NCBI RefSeq assembly: GCF_014529535.1
Contig: NW_023503608.1
Span: 3,596,001-3,660,000, forward strand
Direction of reading: 5' to 3'
Length of the DNA stretch: 64,000 bases
DNA from: Bradysia coprophila
Lineage: Eukaryota; Arthropoda; Insecta; Diptera; Sciaridae
Every line of letters begins with the position of its first letter. The stretch's first letter is position 1. The notes under the pieces were generated by a model. The model saw only the letters and a program-made list of their open reading frames with translations, did no database searches and had not been told where the DNA came from. The position numbers and the translations under genes are program-made. Of this stretch, positions 1-10,483 are shown one piece after another.

Positions 1-461
1 TATCTCACCCATTCACATATGTTTTGAAAAATTGCATTTCTCAATATATGTGGATATAGTACCTGGATGCAATGTATCGAGAAATGCCAATTTTTATAAT
101 TCACGTATTTTGTTTAGACAGAATTGATAAAATAGGAAGATACTTTATCGTGCAGATCAGAAAAACAATTTTGAGTTCGATTTACTATTTTCAAAAAATT
201 GATGAGGTAAAATTTTGAAATTTTGGTTCATTTTGGCAGTTTGGCCTCTACAAAAAAGATCTATGACTCATCTTCTGGCTGTATCACGTTAGTTTTACTG
301 ACTATTATCTCGTAAAACTATAATTAATAAAATTCGCTCGAAAAAACGTTATTTGGGGAACTTTAAAGTTCGAAGAGTTTCCAAAATTTGATGGGTTGAG
401 ATACATTGTGAAAAATCAACTCCATTTCTATCTGGGACGGTGAGTGTGGTCGAGTGGGGTG

Positions 462-991
462 TCAATGGATGGATAGGGCGAGAAGTAAGCTACAAAACTC
501 CGGGTTAGAGCTTAATGCTGCAACTAACTTTCCCAAACGCCCAGAGCCCTTCAAAAATTTTGGTTTTTTCGAGGTTTTCCACTTGTTGTGGCGGCTGGGT
601 GGATCGAACTTCGGCGTTTGTTGGTCAATAATATCCAGCTCATCGACCTTCATAAACGTACACAATTTGACATTATTCACATCTCGCATGTTGGAGTAAT
701 TGATAAAAAACGATTTTCGCGACCACTTCGGAGAAAATTTTTCTAAGGGCCATGATAAGTTGTTCCACGATATTATCAGAATTGAACGACGATTCATTTG
801 AGCCATAGCTCGTTTGGATCGCCGTCGGCTTGAATCTTGATTCCATATAAGCTGTTCGAAGTTTTGGCGAATTGACTCATAAGAATTGGATCATGTAAAG
901 ATTTGGCTAAGACATTCAAAACAAATGTGAAATTGATGAGACCGCGTAAACTTTCAAAAAGTTTTCCGAAATTTACCACTTTTTCTGACAT
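462..991 (-). pseudogene. Possible frameshifted coding remnant of unknown identity
   Basis: On the minus strand an ATG at 991 opens a 65-codon reading frame ending at 794. The frame that follows (to about 690) is open in a different phase, and a third phase is open from about 690 down to 462. Each piece has helix-like, protein-like composition (for example the first piece contains FGKLFESLRGLINF and the third contains KFDPPSRHNKWKTSKKPKFL), but no single frame runs through. No GT/AG intron of reasonable length joins them, so frameshift decay is the simplest reading. I do not recognise the family. It could also be chance open frames in a slightly GC-richer patch. It lies upstream of, and divergent from, the zinc-finger gene at 1145. 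Confidence 0.3.
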
Positions 992-1144
992 TTAGTCAAA
1001 CCAAAATTGAGCCAACTTCACAACAGTTTCTCGTAAAAGTCAACTTGAAAATATATTAGAAATACAAATTGATAAAATTGTGATATATAAAGGAAATATT
1101 GGAAAAATCGAACTCTGAAAGGTTAATTTTACACAATTCAAACA

Positions 1145-2719
1145 ATGAATTCAATCGTGGATCCACTGGAAGCCAATGGCAGACTGAAATCAGCCACAAT
1201 CTATCGAAACAGTGAATACAATTACATTTACGTTTGTTATCACTGCGAGTGTTCATTTACAAACATTCTGGACACATTGACCCATGTCGAAAGCCATTTC
1301 GATGCGAAATTCGAGGCTAAAGTGAACATGACCCATGACAATTTGAGATTCACTGATAGTCGAAGCGAATGCATTACGGACAACAAAACGGAAACTGTCC
1401 CGATGACGGAGAACGTGAATGGAGTAATGTTTAGTGATTGCAATGATCCGGGTAATTTGGGCTACGAATTTACAATCGTTGAACAAAAGTACCAGCACCA
1501 CAAGCAAAATGAGGATCATGCTCATTTCAGTGAAACCACCAATGAAGTACTTTTAATCCAATGTGAACACTGTGACCAGAAATTCTACTCCTCACCACTG
1601 TTGATCATTCATATGATACAACATCACTCTAACATGACATCATTGACATGCCCACAATGTTTCGAAAGCTGGACGGACGAAAGCGAATTTTCTAGCCACC
1701 TTCAGCAGCACATCGACGTCAGTGATACAACCTACGAGAGATTGATAGAGAAGATGAAATCGAAAGCGGAAGTAACGGTTAAAATCGAAATTGAGCAATG
1801 TCCACGGAAATACAAGAAAAAATGTCTCAAAAGATGTGACATTTGTTCATCAACGTTTGCCACCAAAGAGCAGATAATTGCGCACATGAGACAACAACAT
1901 ATCAAACAGCCGGATGTAAAGAAAATGTCTCTCGATTGTGAAAAATGCAATCGGAAAATCGAAGGAAAATTCGCGTTCTACGCACACCAATACGGTCATT
2001 TGATCAACGACACCCAGATGAATGATGACATCCTGCAGATAAATCTAAAAAAATACCTTAACGCCAGTGTCTTCTGTGATGAAACGAATCCCGATGAGCC
2101 GAAGTACGGCTGTAGTATCTGTAACCAAATATCCGTTAAGAAACGATTCGGTGCTTTGCGTCACATTATGCAGCAACACATCTACTTAATGAAGGCCAAC
2201 AAACAGAAACGATTCGCGTGCGAATATTGCGGCCGAAAATTTGCGCTGTCCAACAACTTGAAGGTCCATGAAAGGACACACACCGGCTCGAGACCGTTTA
2301 AATGCTTGGTATGCAACAAATCGTTCACCCACTCCAGCTACATGCGATATCATGAAAAAATTCACACAGGACTCCAGGACTTCCAATGTTCCATATGCGG
2401 TCGCACGTTCAGAACGAACAACAAATTGAACTTTCACATTAAGTGCCACGCTAATATTATGAAGAAATGCCCGATTTGTGATAAGGAATTGAAGGCGCAT
2501 CGTTTGAGCCTACACATTCGAAATGTACATGAAAACGAGCACCGACCATATAAGTGCGAAATTTGTACTCAGGCGTTCAAAACTGCTAAAACATTAAGAA
2601 CCCATTCATATCGGCATAGTGACGAGAAAAAATTCGAATGTCGACACCACTGTAAGGAGAAGTTTACATCGTCTTCAAGTCGACGTGCACATGAACGGTC
2701 GAAACATGAGGCTCACTAA
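1145..2719 (+). CDS. C2H2 zinc-finger protein, about 12 fingers, single exon
   Basis: A 524-residue intronless open frame starting at an ATG at 1145. About twelve C2H2-type fingers are visible, from residue 31 to 521. Those in the C-terminal half are the most regular, with classical linkers (HTGSRPFKC and HTGLQDFQC), while the N-terminal ones are spaced out and divergent. The last finger has a C-x3-C spacing (CRHHC) instead of the usual C-x2-C. There is no zinc-finger-associated (ZAD), BTB or KRAB domain at the N-terminus. By family the product should be a nuclear sequence-specific DNA-binding protein; its target cannot be read from the sequence. Single-exon multi-finger genes are common in insects, and no specific orthologue is claimed. 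It converges on the TMEM70-like gene, with about 600 bp between the stop codons. Confidence 0.9.
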   Translation: MNSIVDPLEANGRLKSATIYRNSEYNYIYVCYHCECSFTNILDTLTHVESHFDAKFEAKVNMTHDNLRFTDSRSECITDNKTETVPMTENVNGVMFSDCNDPGNLGYEFTIVEQKYQHHKQNEDHAHFSETTNEVLLIQCEHCDQKFYSSPLLIIHMIQHHSNMTSLTCPQCFESWTDESEFSSHLQQHIDVSDTTYERLIEKMKSKAEVTVKIEIEQCPRKYKKKCLKRCDICSSTFATKEQIIAHMRQQHIKQPDVKKMSLDCEKCNRKIEGKFAFYAHQYGHLINDTQMNDDILQINLKKYLNASVFCDETNPDEPKYGCSICNQISVKKRFGALRHIMQQHIYLMKANKQKRFACEYCGRKFALSNNLKVHERTHTGSRPFKCLVCNKSFTHSSYMRYHEKIHTGLQDFQCSICGRTFRTNNKLNFHIKCHANIMKKCPICDKELKAHRLSLHIRNVHENEHRPYKCEICTQAFKTAKTLRTHSYRHSDEKKFECRHHCKEKFTSSSSRRAHERSKHEAH

Positions 2720-3330
2720 ACGTTTACGATTTCGAAATGTAACTGCAATTCAGTTGGTTCATTAAATGATCTTTTTCTGTTATACCAAAATTTCGTCTTT
2801 TGTCCTCCTCCTCCTGTTTAGCCTGCTGATATCCACTGCTGGATGTAGGCCTCCCCTCTTTTCCTACAATCTGAACGAACCTCCTATCTACTTCCCACAA
2901 ATATTTTCAAAAATTAAAATTCCTTTTCTCCCTGTCTCACTGTTCAACTATATTCAGAAATTTAATTGATTGGGAACATCTGTTACTTCAGATACTAATT
3001 GTTCATGGAAGAACATTATCGCAGTAAAAGTTTACGTCTTAAGGTAAGAATGAGTGAGATTTAAGTTGTATTTGAAGTGGACACAGAGACTTATCCTACT
3101 TTTCGCCTTTCTTGGAGCTTAACATTGTTATTGGCAGTCACTTCTTATTTCTTTCGATTACCCGACTCCTTGTTTCCGATTAATTCCAGGACTATTATTC
3201 CCTCTTAGAAGTACAGAAGTTTCAGCATTCTTTCGGGTGGGAGCAGAAGCATCTTCTATAGAATGACAACGCATCGCTCATTTGTGTCAACATGAACAAT
3301 AACTTTATTACTAAATGATCTCCACATGTT
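2720..3330. other. Short convergent intergenic spacer
   Basis: Lies between the stop codons of the zinc-finger gene (+) and the TMEM70-like gene (-), so it should hold both 3' untranslated regions. I see no coding region, RNA gene or clear repeat in it; a small open frame at 2766-2969 looks like chance. Confidence 0.5.
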
Positions 3331-4077
3331 TTACTCATTCCGTTTACCGGTCTCTTTCGTATCGCCATCGTTGATCTTCATATGAAAATCGATGGGCTTG
3401 TCATAGCCCATCATTTTAACGTAATGGCTGGGATCAGTGAACAGTTCGACATCAACGAAAAGTGGCCTATTTTTGGCAAAAAACGTTGTAAACATTCCAG
3501 CTACCTCAGGCACTCGAACATCCTTGATTTGAAACTTGGTCTGAGAAAGTAAATAAATCAAAGAATTTAGTGTTGAGTCGAATGAACTATCCGGCATTGT
3601 ATGGCATACCTCTTTTCGTGTCAGAAACAGAGTCAATGTCGTCGCGGTGTATTCCTCTTTTGATGGATCATAGTTGATTTCTGTCACATACTTTTTGGTG
3701 ATGAAATGCAAAACGAGTGGCGTTACAAATGTGAAGAAGCCCACGAAGCTACAAACTAGAATCACAATTGATGTTCCGCCGAGCTCCGACGATCTCTCAA
3801 TTAACATTGGCTGGGCAGCCAGACCAACAATGCTTGTAGTCAGTGAGAACACTTTTACGGCTCGGATTTTCGGCGTTAATGTGCCAAAATAAATCTGATT
3901 TGTACCTTCCGGCTGAGCAGATGATGTTGAATTCTGTCGCCAAATATAGTTTTGGAAAACTGGAGAGCTGGTGATGGGATTTTGCCGTTGAAATAGTGTT
4001 GTCATAAAACGCTGATCCGGTTTAATTCCTTTCGAGGCGGACAAATGCAAATGTCTTAAACTTCTCAACACAAACAT
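3331..4077 (-). CDS. TMEM70-like mitochondrial ATP-synthase assembly protein, two exons
   Basis: Minus strand, ATG at 4077. Exon 1 is 4077-3610 and exon 2 is 3540-3331, separated by a 69-nt intron (GTATGCC...TTTCTCAG). The intron is a multiple of three with no stop, so the unspliced frame reads through and adds 23 residues. The spliced product has 225 residues. The TMEM70 family signature is visible: a hydrophobic pair (VFSLTTSIVGLAAQPM, then a segment ending LVLHFITKKYV) and a C-terminal block including MFTTFFAKNRPLFVDVELF and MMGYDKPIDFHM, close to the vertebrate pattern. The N-terminus is basic and serine-rich with few acidic residues, as expected for a mitochondrial presequence. The family acts in the inner membrane in assembly of ATP synthase (complex V). 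Length matches the family. Identity is confident; function is by family. Confidence 0.88.
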   Translation of the reverse strand: MFVLRSLRHLHLSASKGIKPDQRFMTTLFQRQNPITSSPVFQNYIWRQNSTSSAQPEGTNQIYFGTLTPKIRAVKVFSLTTSIVGLAAQPMLIERSSELGGTSIVILVCSFVGFFTFVTPLVLHFITKKYVTEINYDPSKEEYTATTLTLFLTRKEVCHTMPDSSFDSTLNSLIYLLSQTKFQIKDVRVPEVAGMFTTFFAKNRPLFVDVELFTDPSHYVKMMGYDKPIDFHMKINDGDTKETGKRNE

Positions 4078-4320
4078 TATGCTTAGAATATTTGATCCTG
4101 AGTGATTATTTATAAGAAATTAAATTAAATGACACAACCAAACTACACTTCATTCACCAATTTGCCGTAGCCTGTCAAAAAGTTCACCGCAACCAACAAT
4201 CAGAATTGTAGAAGATTTAGCTGTGATGTGGTAAGAATTATTCACCATATTTCAAAAAAAAAAATCTAGTGTCGTGCGAGGTGGCATATTCTTTGAATCA
4301 TGTTTAATGCTTCGAATTTC

Positions 4321-4383
4321 CTTAAGGCCAGTTCATACTCGCATACATTTTTGCGATATATGCGACCATGAACTGGCCTTAAG
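4321..4383. repeat. Near-perfect 63-bp hairpin
   Basis: The 16-bp arms CTTAAGGCCAGTTCAT (4321-4336) and its exact reverse complement (4368-4383) enclose a second inner pair, TCGCATA (4339-4345) with TATGCGA (4359-4365). The whole unit folds into one stem with a small loop. It may be a miniature transposon remnant or a DNA cruciform; it is not near any gene start. Confidence 0.8.
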
Positions 4384-4632
4384 TTGATGTTTTGCTGGAT
4401 TGATCGTATTTTTCTCTGAATACATTGAAAGTATTACTATCCCATTTTCTATGCCTGTAGCACAAAACGTTAAATCACCTTCAAAATAAGGATAAGGACA
4501 TAATCTCACCCAAAGTCAGTCGCTCTAAAAATGTAAATCTCCGACCTGTTATCCAAAAGCCTGTTTTATCTAAGATGAGCTGACCAAATAAACCTCAGCT
4601 ACAACCAGACCAGTGACGACGTGTTGGGAAGA

Positions 4633-4903
4633 CCAAGGCTGTAAACTTTGGGGAGGTCACGCAGATACAGATACGCGGGTTACACACCACACTTGATGAT
4701 ATCCAAAGTATATAAACAGTGTTTATATACTTTGATGATATCATGGCGGATTTCATACAAAAATTCACCTACTGTGATGATTGTCATCGCTGTGACGATG
4801 TGGTGAATTTTTTTTTGTATGTAAAAATCATCAGACGTGGTGTGTTCCCGCGTATCTAATAAAATGGCGGTCTGCGTGACCTCCCCAAAGTTTACAGCCT
4901 TGG
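4633..4903. mobile_element. 271-bp MITE-like element with 33-bp perfect terminal inverted repeats
   Basis: The terminal repeats at 4633-4665 and 4871-4903 are exact reverse complements over 33 bp, starting CCAAGGCTGTAAACTTTGG. Inside them, further sub-terminal inverted blocks pair: AGATACGCGGG near 4670 with its complement near 4850, and an AT-rich pair around a TATATAAACA core at 4700-4735. The interior has no coding capacity. This is the structure of a non-autonomous DNA transposon or foldback element. A target-site duplication is not clear from the flanks. Confidence 0.8.
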
Positions 4904-5785
4904 AGACATCCTCGTGGTCGTGAAAGTGTAAAGTCTGTCGACTTTAACCCTAACCAAATTCTTGACGCAATTTGCTTGTGTTTCAACTGGTCCACTGATA
5001 CAATCTTACTGTCTTATACGGTTTTATCTCGAGCGCGTATGACTATAAAAATCTATTAAACTCGTATAAGACAGTGTTGCAGCATCCATATCGTCCTCGA
5101 TGATGATCAGGCCTTTCACACCTCCTTATTTCCTTATTTTTATAAAAACCTACTTGTTCCTCCTTATTTTATTAAAAAATTCTTATTTTCCTTATTTTTC
5201 GCAAATTTCATCAACGGAAATCAAAATTAAGAAAAAAAAATCGTTGCGCGGCAAAACTAACAATTTTAATTATTTAACACATAGAACTCTAATGAAAAGG
5301 TGGTGTCGTAGCTCATGAGCTACAACATGACCGGTTTAACATATATTTTTGTGGTTCCAAGCCGCCTCTCGGCTCGAGAGTCCCGAGTAGAACTATTTGA
5401 TTTAACATGAAAAATCACCCTTAACATTCTCTCAGACATGCGTCCTTATTACAAACAATTCAAGGTTTTAACCTGAGAACGGAACTCGGAGACATTTTTG
5501 AATAGCTTCTCAAACTTATTTTCATTTTATTTATTGTCGAGGAAGGATTTAATTTATTTATTTTTAAGTTGATATATAAATTCAGCATTTACTGTTACTT
5601 CAAATAATAGTTATTTACGCAACCGAGTAATAAACGCTACTTTAAGCACTAGTTGTATAGATTCAAGGACATAGGCCGAGTGTAACAACACACATAGCGT
5701 GCCAGAAAAGCATTTATAACCAGGTTACGTCCATACAACGAAAGTTTCACTGAGAAAAACTGGCAGTTACTTGTAAAGTAGTACA

Positions 5786-8203
5786 TCAAACATTTGTGTA
5801 TGTTGTATACTCATCATCTTCTTGTAAAGTGTGTTGACTTAAAATATAATCGAAATATTCACGAAGCTCCCTAAATGCTGGTCGCAAAGCTGGATCCACT
5901 TGCCAGCACCTAGTCATCACTGAATATCTGAAAATTTTCAAGAGTAAACGTTACATTCTTTTCAATTACAAAGACTATATTTTCTAACAAGGATTTTAGT
6001 GCCTTTTTTTACTAGTTTGCTAGCTTCTGGTCGGTAAATGCAATTTTTTTAAGTACATTTACCGACCAGAAGCACATAGAGCACTGTACGTACGAGGTTC
6101 AAAATTTTTAAAGTCCCCACTCGCCAAAATAAAAATTTTGAACCTCGGACGTAATGTACTATTACTTGCTTATGTAATGTAAACACGTCATTACTACCCA
6201 CCATGGCAGCTGTTTTATTATATAGATCTAACAAGACACAAACACGTAAACGTACAATCTTGTGTATTGACTAGTGAGACTTCAGGCTTTCGACTGTGGC
6301 TCGGGCTAGAAAAAACTACGCACTTGTCAAAACAACTAAACAACAGACTTACACAAAGCAAGCAAACAAGAAATTTTTACCCTCACCCTTTGTACAAGCC
6401 AACTCTCGCCATTTACAGTAGAATATACTATGAGACTATTTAAAGTTTAAATGTTAATTACATGTCTTTAGTACAATATGTGGGCTGCTCTAATCTCATC
6501 CCGTTCTGCAGTTGCTGTACGAAGTCGTTTGACCAAACATGTGATGGATATGGAGTGGTTGATAGTGAAAAAAATTCCCAAATTGTGACTCCATAACTCC
6601 AAACATCAGACTTGGTGCTAAATTGCATGTCCAACAAGCTTTCGACTGGAAGCCATTTATACGGTAAAAGTTGTTCTTCAATCTTGACATATGTTTTAGA
6701 ATTGTACAGCTGTCTGCTCAGACCGAAATCAGCAATTTTAACGGTCTTGTCATGGGTCAATAGGACATTTCTAGCAGCCAAATCCCCTTTTTTGAATGAG
6801 ACAATAAACTAATGCATATAACCATAGTCACACTCAATCTAGGGTCTACTATTCTCACCATGAACAACTTTTTTCAATGCCAAATATTCCATTCCTCTGG
6901 CAGTTTGTGCCGACCATTTGACGAGATCTAAAGTTGTGATAGCGTTGTTAACACCAGCTAAAGAATATCCATCATTGATCACATATTTGCTTTGAACAAT
7001 TTGACCCTTTCTGATGAAGTTAAAGAACAGGCCACGATTGACCTTTAAATAATTCTGTAGACACCCATATAGGCAAAACTCCACGATGATGTAAACCTGT
7101 CTGTCCTGAATGTTTGAAGTGCATGCACCAATTAAATTTACAATATTCTCATGCTGCCCAACATGAGTCAATATTTTAAGTTCCATCAGTAAAGCTTTGA
7201 AAAATCCTACGCCTTGATTTTTCGAAATGGTTTTCACTGCCACTGTCTGAACCTCTAGATCTGACTCGGATTTCAGTGTTGTCTTTAGGACAGTTCCAAA
7301 TTGTCCTTCTCCAATTAACATAGATGAATCTACAGGGATTGTTTAATTATGAGCTGAATTGTTAATCAAAAGCGTACAGGTCTTGGAAGAAAAGTGGCTA
7401 GACCGACCGTATGTCGATGCATATCGTATATCGTACCCATATTTAGTCTGTCCAAGGAAATCTCAAAATTCACTTTGTAAGGTTTATGTTCATAGGTCTC
7501 TCCTTCCACTTGAGCTTCAGCAACATTAATGTCAGTCCTCTTGCAGTGCTCATGGCCCTTCAAAAATTCTTGAACCTCATCATCACTCAAACGACCCAAC
7601 AACCCATTGAAATCGCTGCAAGTCTTAAGTTCTCTAACAAACTCAAATACAACCCATAGGTAGTACAATTTGTAGGCACTGAAAAACGAGTACGCAATCA
7701 AAATGAGTTCATTGATGAAAGTTATGTAGAATGTGTGCACGATAAACAAAATGAACCATGCCAAATACGTTGTTGCAGATACGATCAGTTGAATTTGACA
7801 TAACTTAACATTTCTCTGCATTAAATAGAAAAAATAAACTTACCGATAGCGTTACGAATCAAAGTTCGGACAAATACCAAATCGAACTTACTTTGCTAGC
7901 CGCCTTGTAAAGTAAAACAGAGAGGCCGATATTTGTACCAAAGTAAAAGTATCTAAATGTCCAAAGAATCGGACGAACACTCGTGAAGTTAACATGGTCA
8001 AATTGAGGCAGAACGAAAACGATTCCAAAAGTGTGAATGGACATCATGTAAATGTTCATAATCACATCACAAATCGATATTGCTTTCACCGAACCCTGAA
8101 GAAAAAATCCGAGACAAGGTGACAGGAACTTCCGATTGGGTAAAAATCCCCTAGATCTTTGAAACACAAAACAACTTTTCGCTTTCTTCAAAACCGATGA
8201 CAT
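5786..8203 (-). CDS. Four-pass membrane protein fused to a receptor-type tyrosine kinase domain
   Basis: Five exons fit in phase: 8203-7892, 7815-7437, 7329-6859, 6786-6462, 5927-5786 (542 residues, ATG at 8203). Residues about 30-170 hold four hydrophobic segments; no signal peptide or Ig-like or other ectodomain is seen. A juxtamembrane stretch (YKVNFEISLDRLNM) leads into a full kinase: glycine loop GEGQFG 237-242, Lys263 (VAVK), Glu280, catalytic loop HGDLAARN with Asp389, DFG 407-409, LPYKWLPVESL, SDVWSYGV, and RCWQVDPALRP near the end. The kinase most resembles the PDGFR/VEGFR/Tie-like class and has a short insert before LVKW. The HRD arginine is glycine; all other key residues are kept, so activity is plausible. 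The tail ends YTNV. The junction rests on one intron (7436-7330, donor GTACGA). If it is not spliced, the four-pass part ends at a stop at 7366. Gene identity within the kinase family is not assigned. Confidence 0.75.
6025..6157. repeat. Two adjacent foldbacks inside the kinase gene's last intron
   Basis: TTCTGGTCGGTAAATG at 6025-6040 is the exact reverse complement of 6056-6071. Next to it, CGAGGTTCAAAATTTTT (from 6093) pairs with 6131-6147. Both lie in the 534-nt intron 6461-5928, which is much longer than the other introns of the gene (72-107 nt), so they probably mark a transposon insertion. Confidence 0.7.
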
Positions 8204-8844
8204 TTTCTTTGAACACCGAAATAAGAATTGGTTGCGTTTGCAAATTAATAACAACACAGAATGAGAACGTATGCTCAATTACAATTATAAAAAGAAAGGG
8301 CAAACGTTAGTGCGAATGATATCGAATTATTTGCGAAAGATTAAAAAGGTGACGTCCATTAATTACGTTGCATTATAAGTGTGAAGGTGAAGCAAGAGAT
8401 GCAAATTTGTGTTAGGTGCGAAACGATAGTTGCAAAGAGTGAATTCCAAATAAATATTTCAATAACATCCATGGGTTAACTTCTTATGTGGCATTAAAGT
8501 TTGTCTTCCTATTTGTGAGTGACTACAATCAACACAAATCGTAATACCATCAGAACTGTCCTGAGTTTCTGCAGAACACATCCTCCCTCTAATGAATGAA
8601 TATGCAATTTTTTTCAATAATAACTTATTATCATTGCAATAAATCCCTGTGGGTGGAATACAATGTATTGATATTGGCTATATCAGTTTTGTCAACAACT
8701 GGTAGTCAATGGAGTTAAGTGTAGTTATGCATTTGTAGATAGCACCACCAAAGCTACCTTAATCCCACTCATAATGATTTGTTTTGTTAATTTTCGCTTT
8801 AAACCAAAAGTAATAGTTAGATTAACGATTAAAATTAGGAAAAG

Positions 8845-9009
8845 CACGGCAGAGCAAAATAAACCAGGCAGGAGCGGTTCATTTTCGAAACGTCAAATAA
8901 GGGACCTAAATACACTGGATGAAAATGAACTCAAATGAATAGGGCTACTAGATTATTCGGGTCCCTAGTCAAATCAGCGCTCCTGCGTGGTTATCTTTAC
9001 TCTGTCGTG
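8845..9009. mobile_element. MITE family A, copy 1 (165 bp)
   Basis: The terminal inverted repeats start CACGGCAGAGCAAAATAAAC on the left and end TTTACTCTGTCGTG on the right; about 32 bp pair with several mismatches, ending in GCAGGAGCG / CGCTCCTGC. The interior shares the blocks GTCAAATAAGGGACCTAA and AGGTCCCTAGTCAAATCAG (here GGGTCCCTAGTC) with the copies at 10795 and 55704. It has no coding capacity and is a non-autonomous DNA element. Confidence 0.8.
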
Positions 9010-9233
9010 GGAAAAGTGTTAGGGAAAGATGTCGTTATCAGTGGATGGACTATTGATTGAAGCCATCAGTTAGGTATAAGTGGAGGGGTGAAAAAAGGTC
9101 ATCCATCTTTACAAAAGAAACGCAAAAGCTCATTTACTATGATTTGATCAGCCTACGGACGTTTTCCATGTTAGTGCTAGGAGCAGTGCTATGGTAGAAG
9201 TTTATATTAGATTGTGCACATCTGTCCAAATAG

Positions 9234-9334
9234 TAGATTATGTACCTCTTTCCAAAATATTTATTTTGACGATTTGGATTGCTGTAACTTCCAAATTGTC
9301 AAAATAAACATTATGGAAAGGGGTGCATAATCTA
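9234..9334. mobile_element. 101-bp foldback (MITE-like)
   Basis: TAGATTATG at 9234 pairs with CATAATCTA ending at 9334. The arms, of about 45 bp each with a few mismatches, include CTCTTTCCA / TGGAAAGGG and TATTTTGAC / GTCAAAATA. It has no open frame and is almost entirely stem. Confidence 0.7.
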
Positions 9335-10483
9335 CCTAATAGGTGCATATGCTTATGCTATTTTTCGGCCGAGAACAGATAATATCGAGATAAACAGTTT
9401 TTAACTAGAGCGATAAACGCAAGATTATCTTTCTAGGCAGATTAAAAAAAAATCTGTCTGAGTAAATATTCGGAAATCAAATCAAATTCTTCGCTAATCT
9501 GTTTGATAAGTAAATTGAATTGCATATGGGTCACTGGATCATAGTCGGGTGCGTGTTGTCCAAAGAAGTCGTTTCGCTCATATTGAATGTGAAAAGCGAT
9601 TTTATGGTTGATTATCGTAGATGGATCAGTAACTCGAATCGCGATGTTGCCAAGCTGAGATCGGGTCTGGTTTGGTCTAGGGAGCCGACGTTGCCTAACA
9701 CTTCTTTTCGCTGTATGAAATTTTGATTTTTGAACGAAAAAAAATTTTGCCGAAAAAAAATCGCCATGCCATGGTTCAAATTTTCGATGAAAACTGAAAC
9801 TATTTACCACTGCTGCGGAACATCCAAAAACTTTTTCATCGTTAAAAGTTTGGAAACTGAACGTGCAACGATAATAGCGAAGAAAAAAAAACTTTTTTGA
9901 ATCAATTTTAAAAATTACTTAACTTTCACCTCGTTTTTAAAATATCATTTTTAAGAAAATTCGGAAAAAACTGCGGGAAAATCGGAAAATTCGTGAATTT
10001 TTTTTGCACTAAAAAAACTTTGAACCCTCAGCTTCCGTTTGAGACCAATATCACCTGCGTAGCTTCGATTCCCGCTACACAGAAATTCATCAAAGTTACC
10101 TCTGCATCGAAAACTTCAACCGGATGAAGATGGCGCTAGAGGTCACTTTTTCAAAGTCTCCTAATCATTTTGGAATCCCCAAATGCATATGGTAAAAAAT
10201 TCACGCTTTTATACCAAAATGTACCAAAATGCAGCTAGTGAGCCCTACTATGTGTGCTTAAATGGATTTGCATTCAGTGTCTACATATTTATGTACTGTG
10301 GATGCTTATGCTTACGTAACGATGCATTTGGGTAGTAAAGGCCGCAGTTATGGAAGACCAGTAGAAAAAAATAAAAGCTTTTCACATAGGAGGGGATAAT
10401 ATTATGAGTCCTGTTATTCACTTATAGATAGTATAAGAAAGATTCACCACGCTCCGCTTAATCCTTAAAAAAGGTCAATGAAA

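Noticed and set aside
9442..9810. 122-codon minus-strand frame
   Set aside because: It opens at a GTG with no early ATG and matches no family I know; the last 60 residues look somewhat protein-like, but this is not enough to call a gene.
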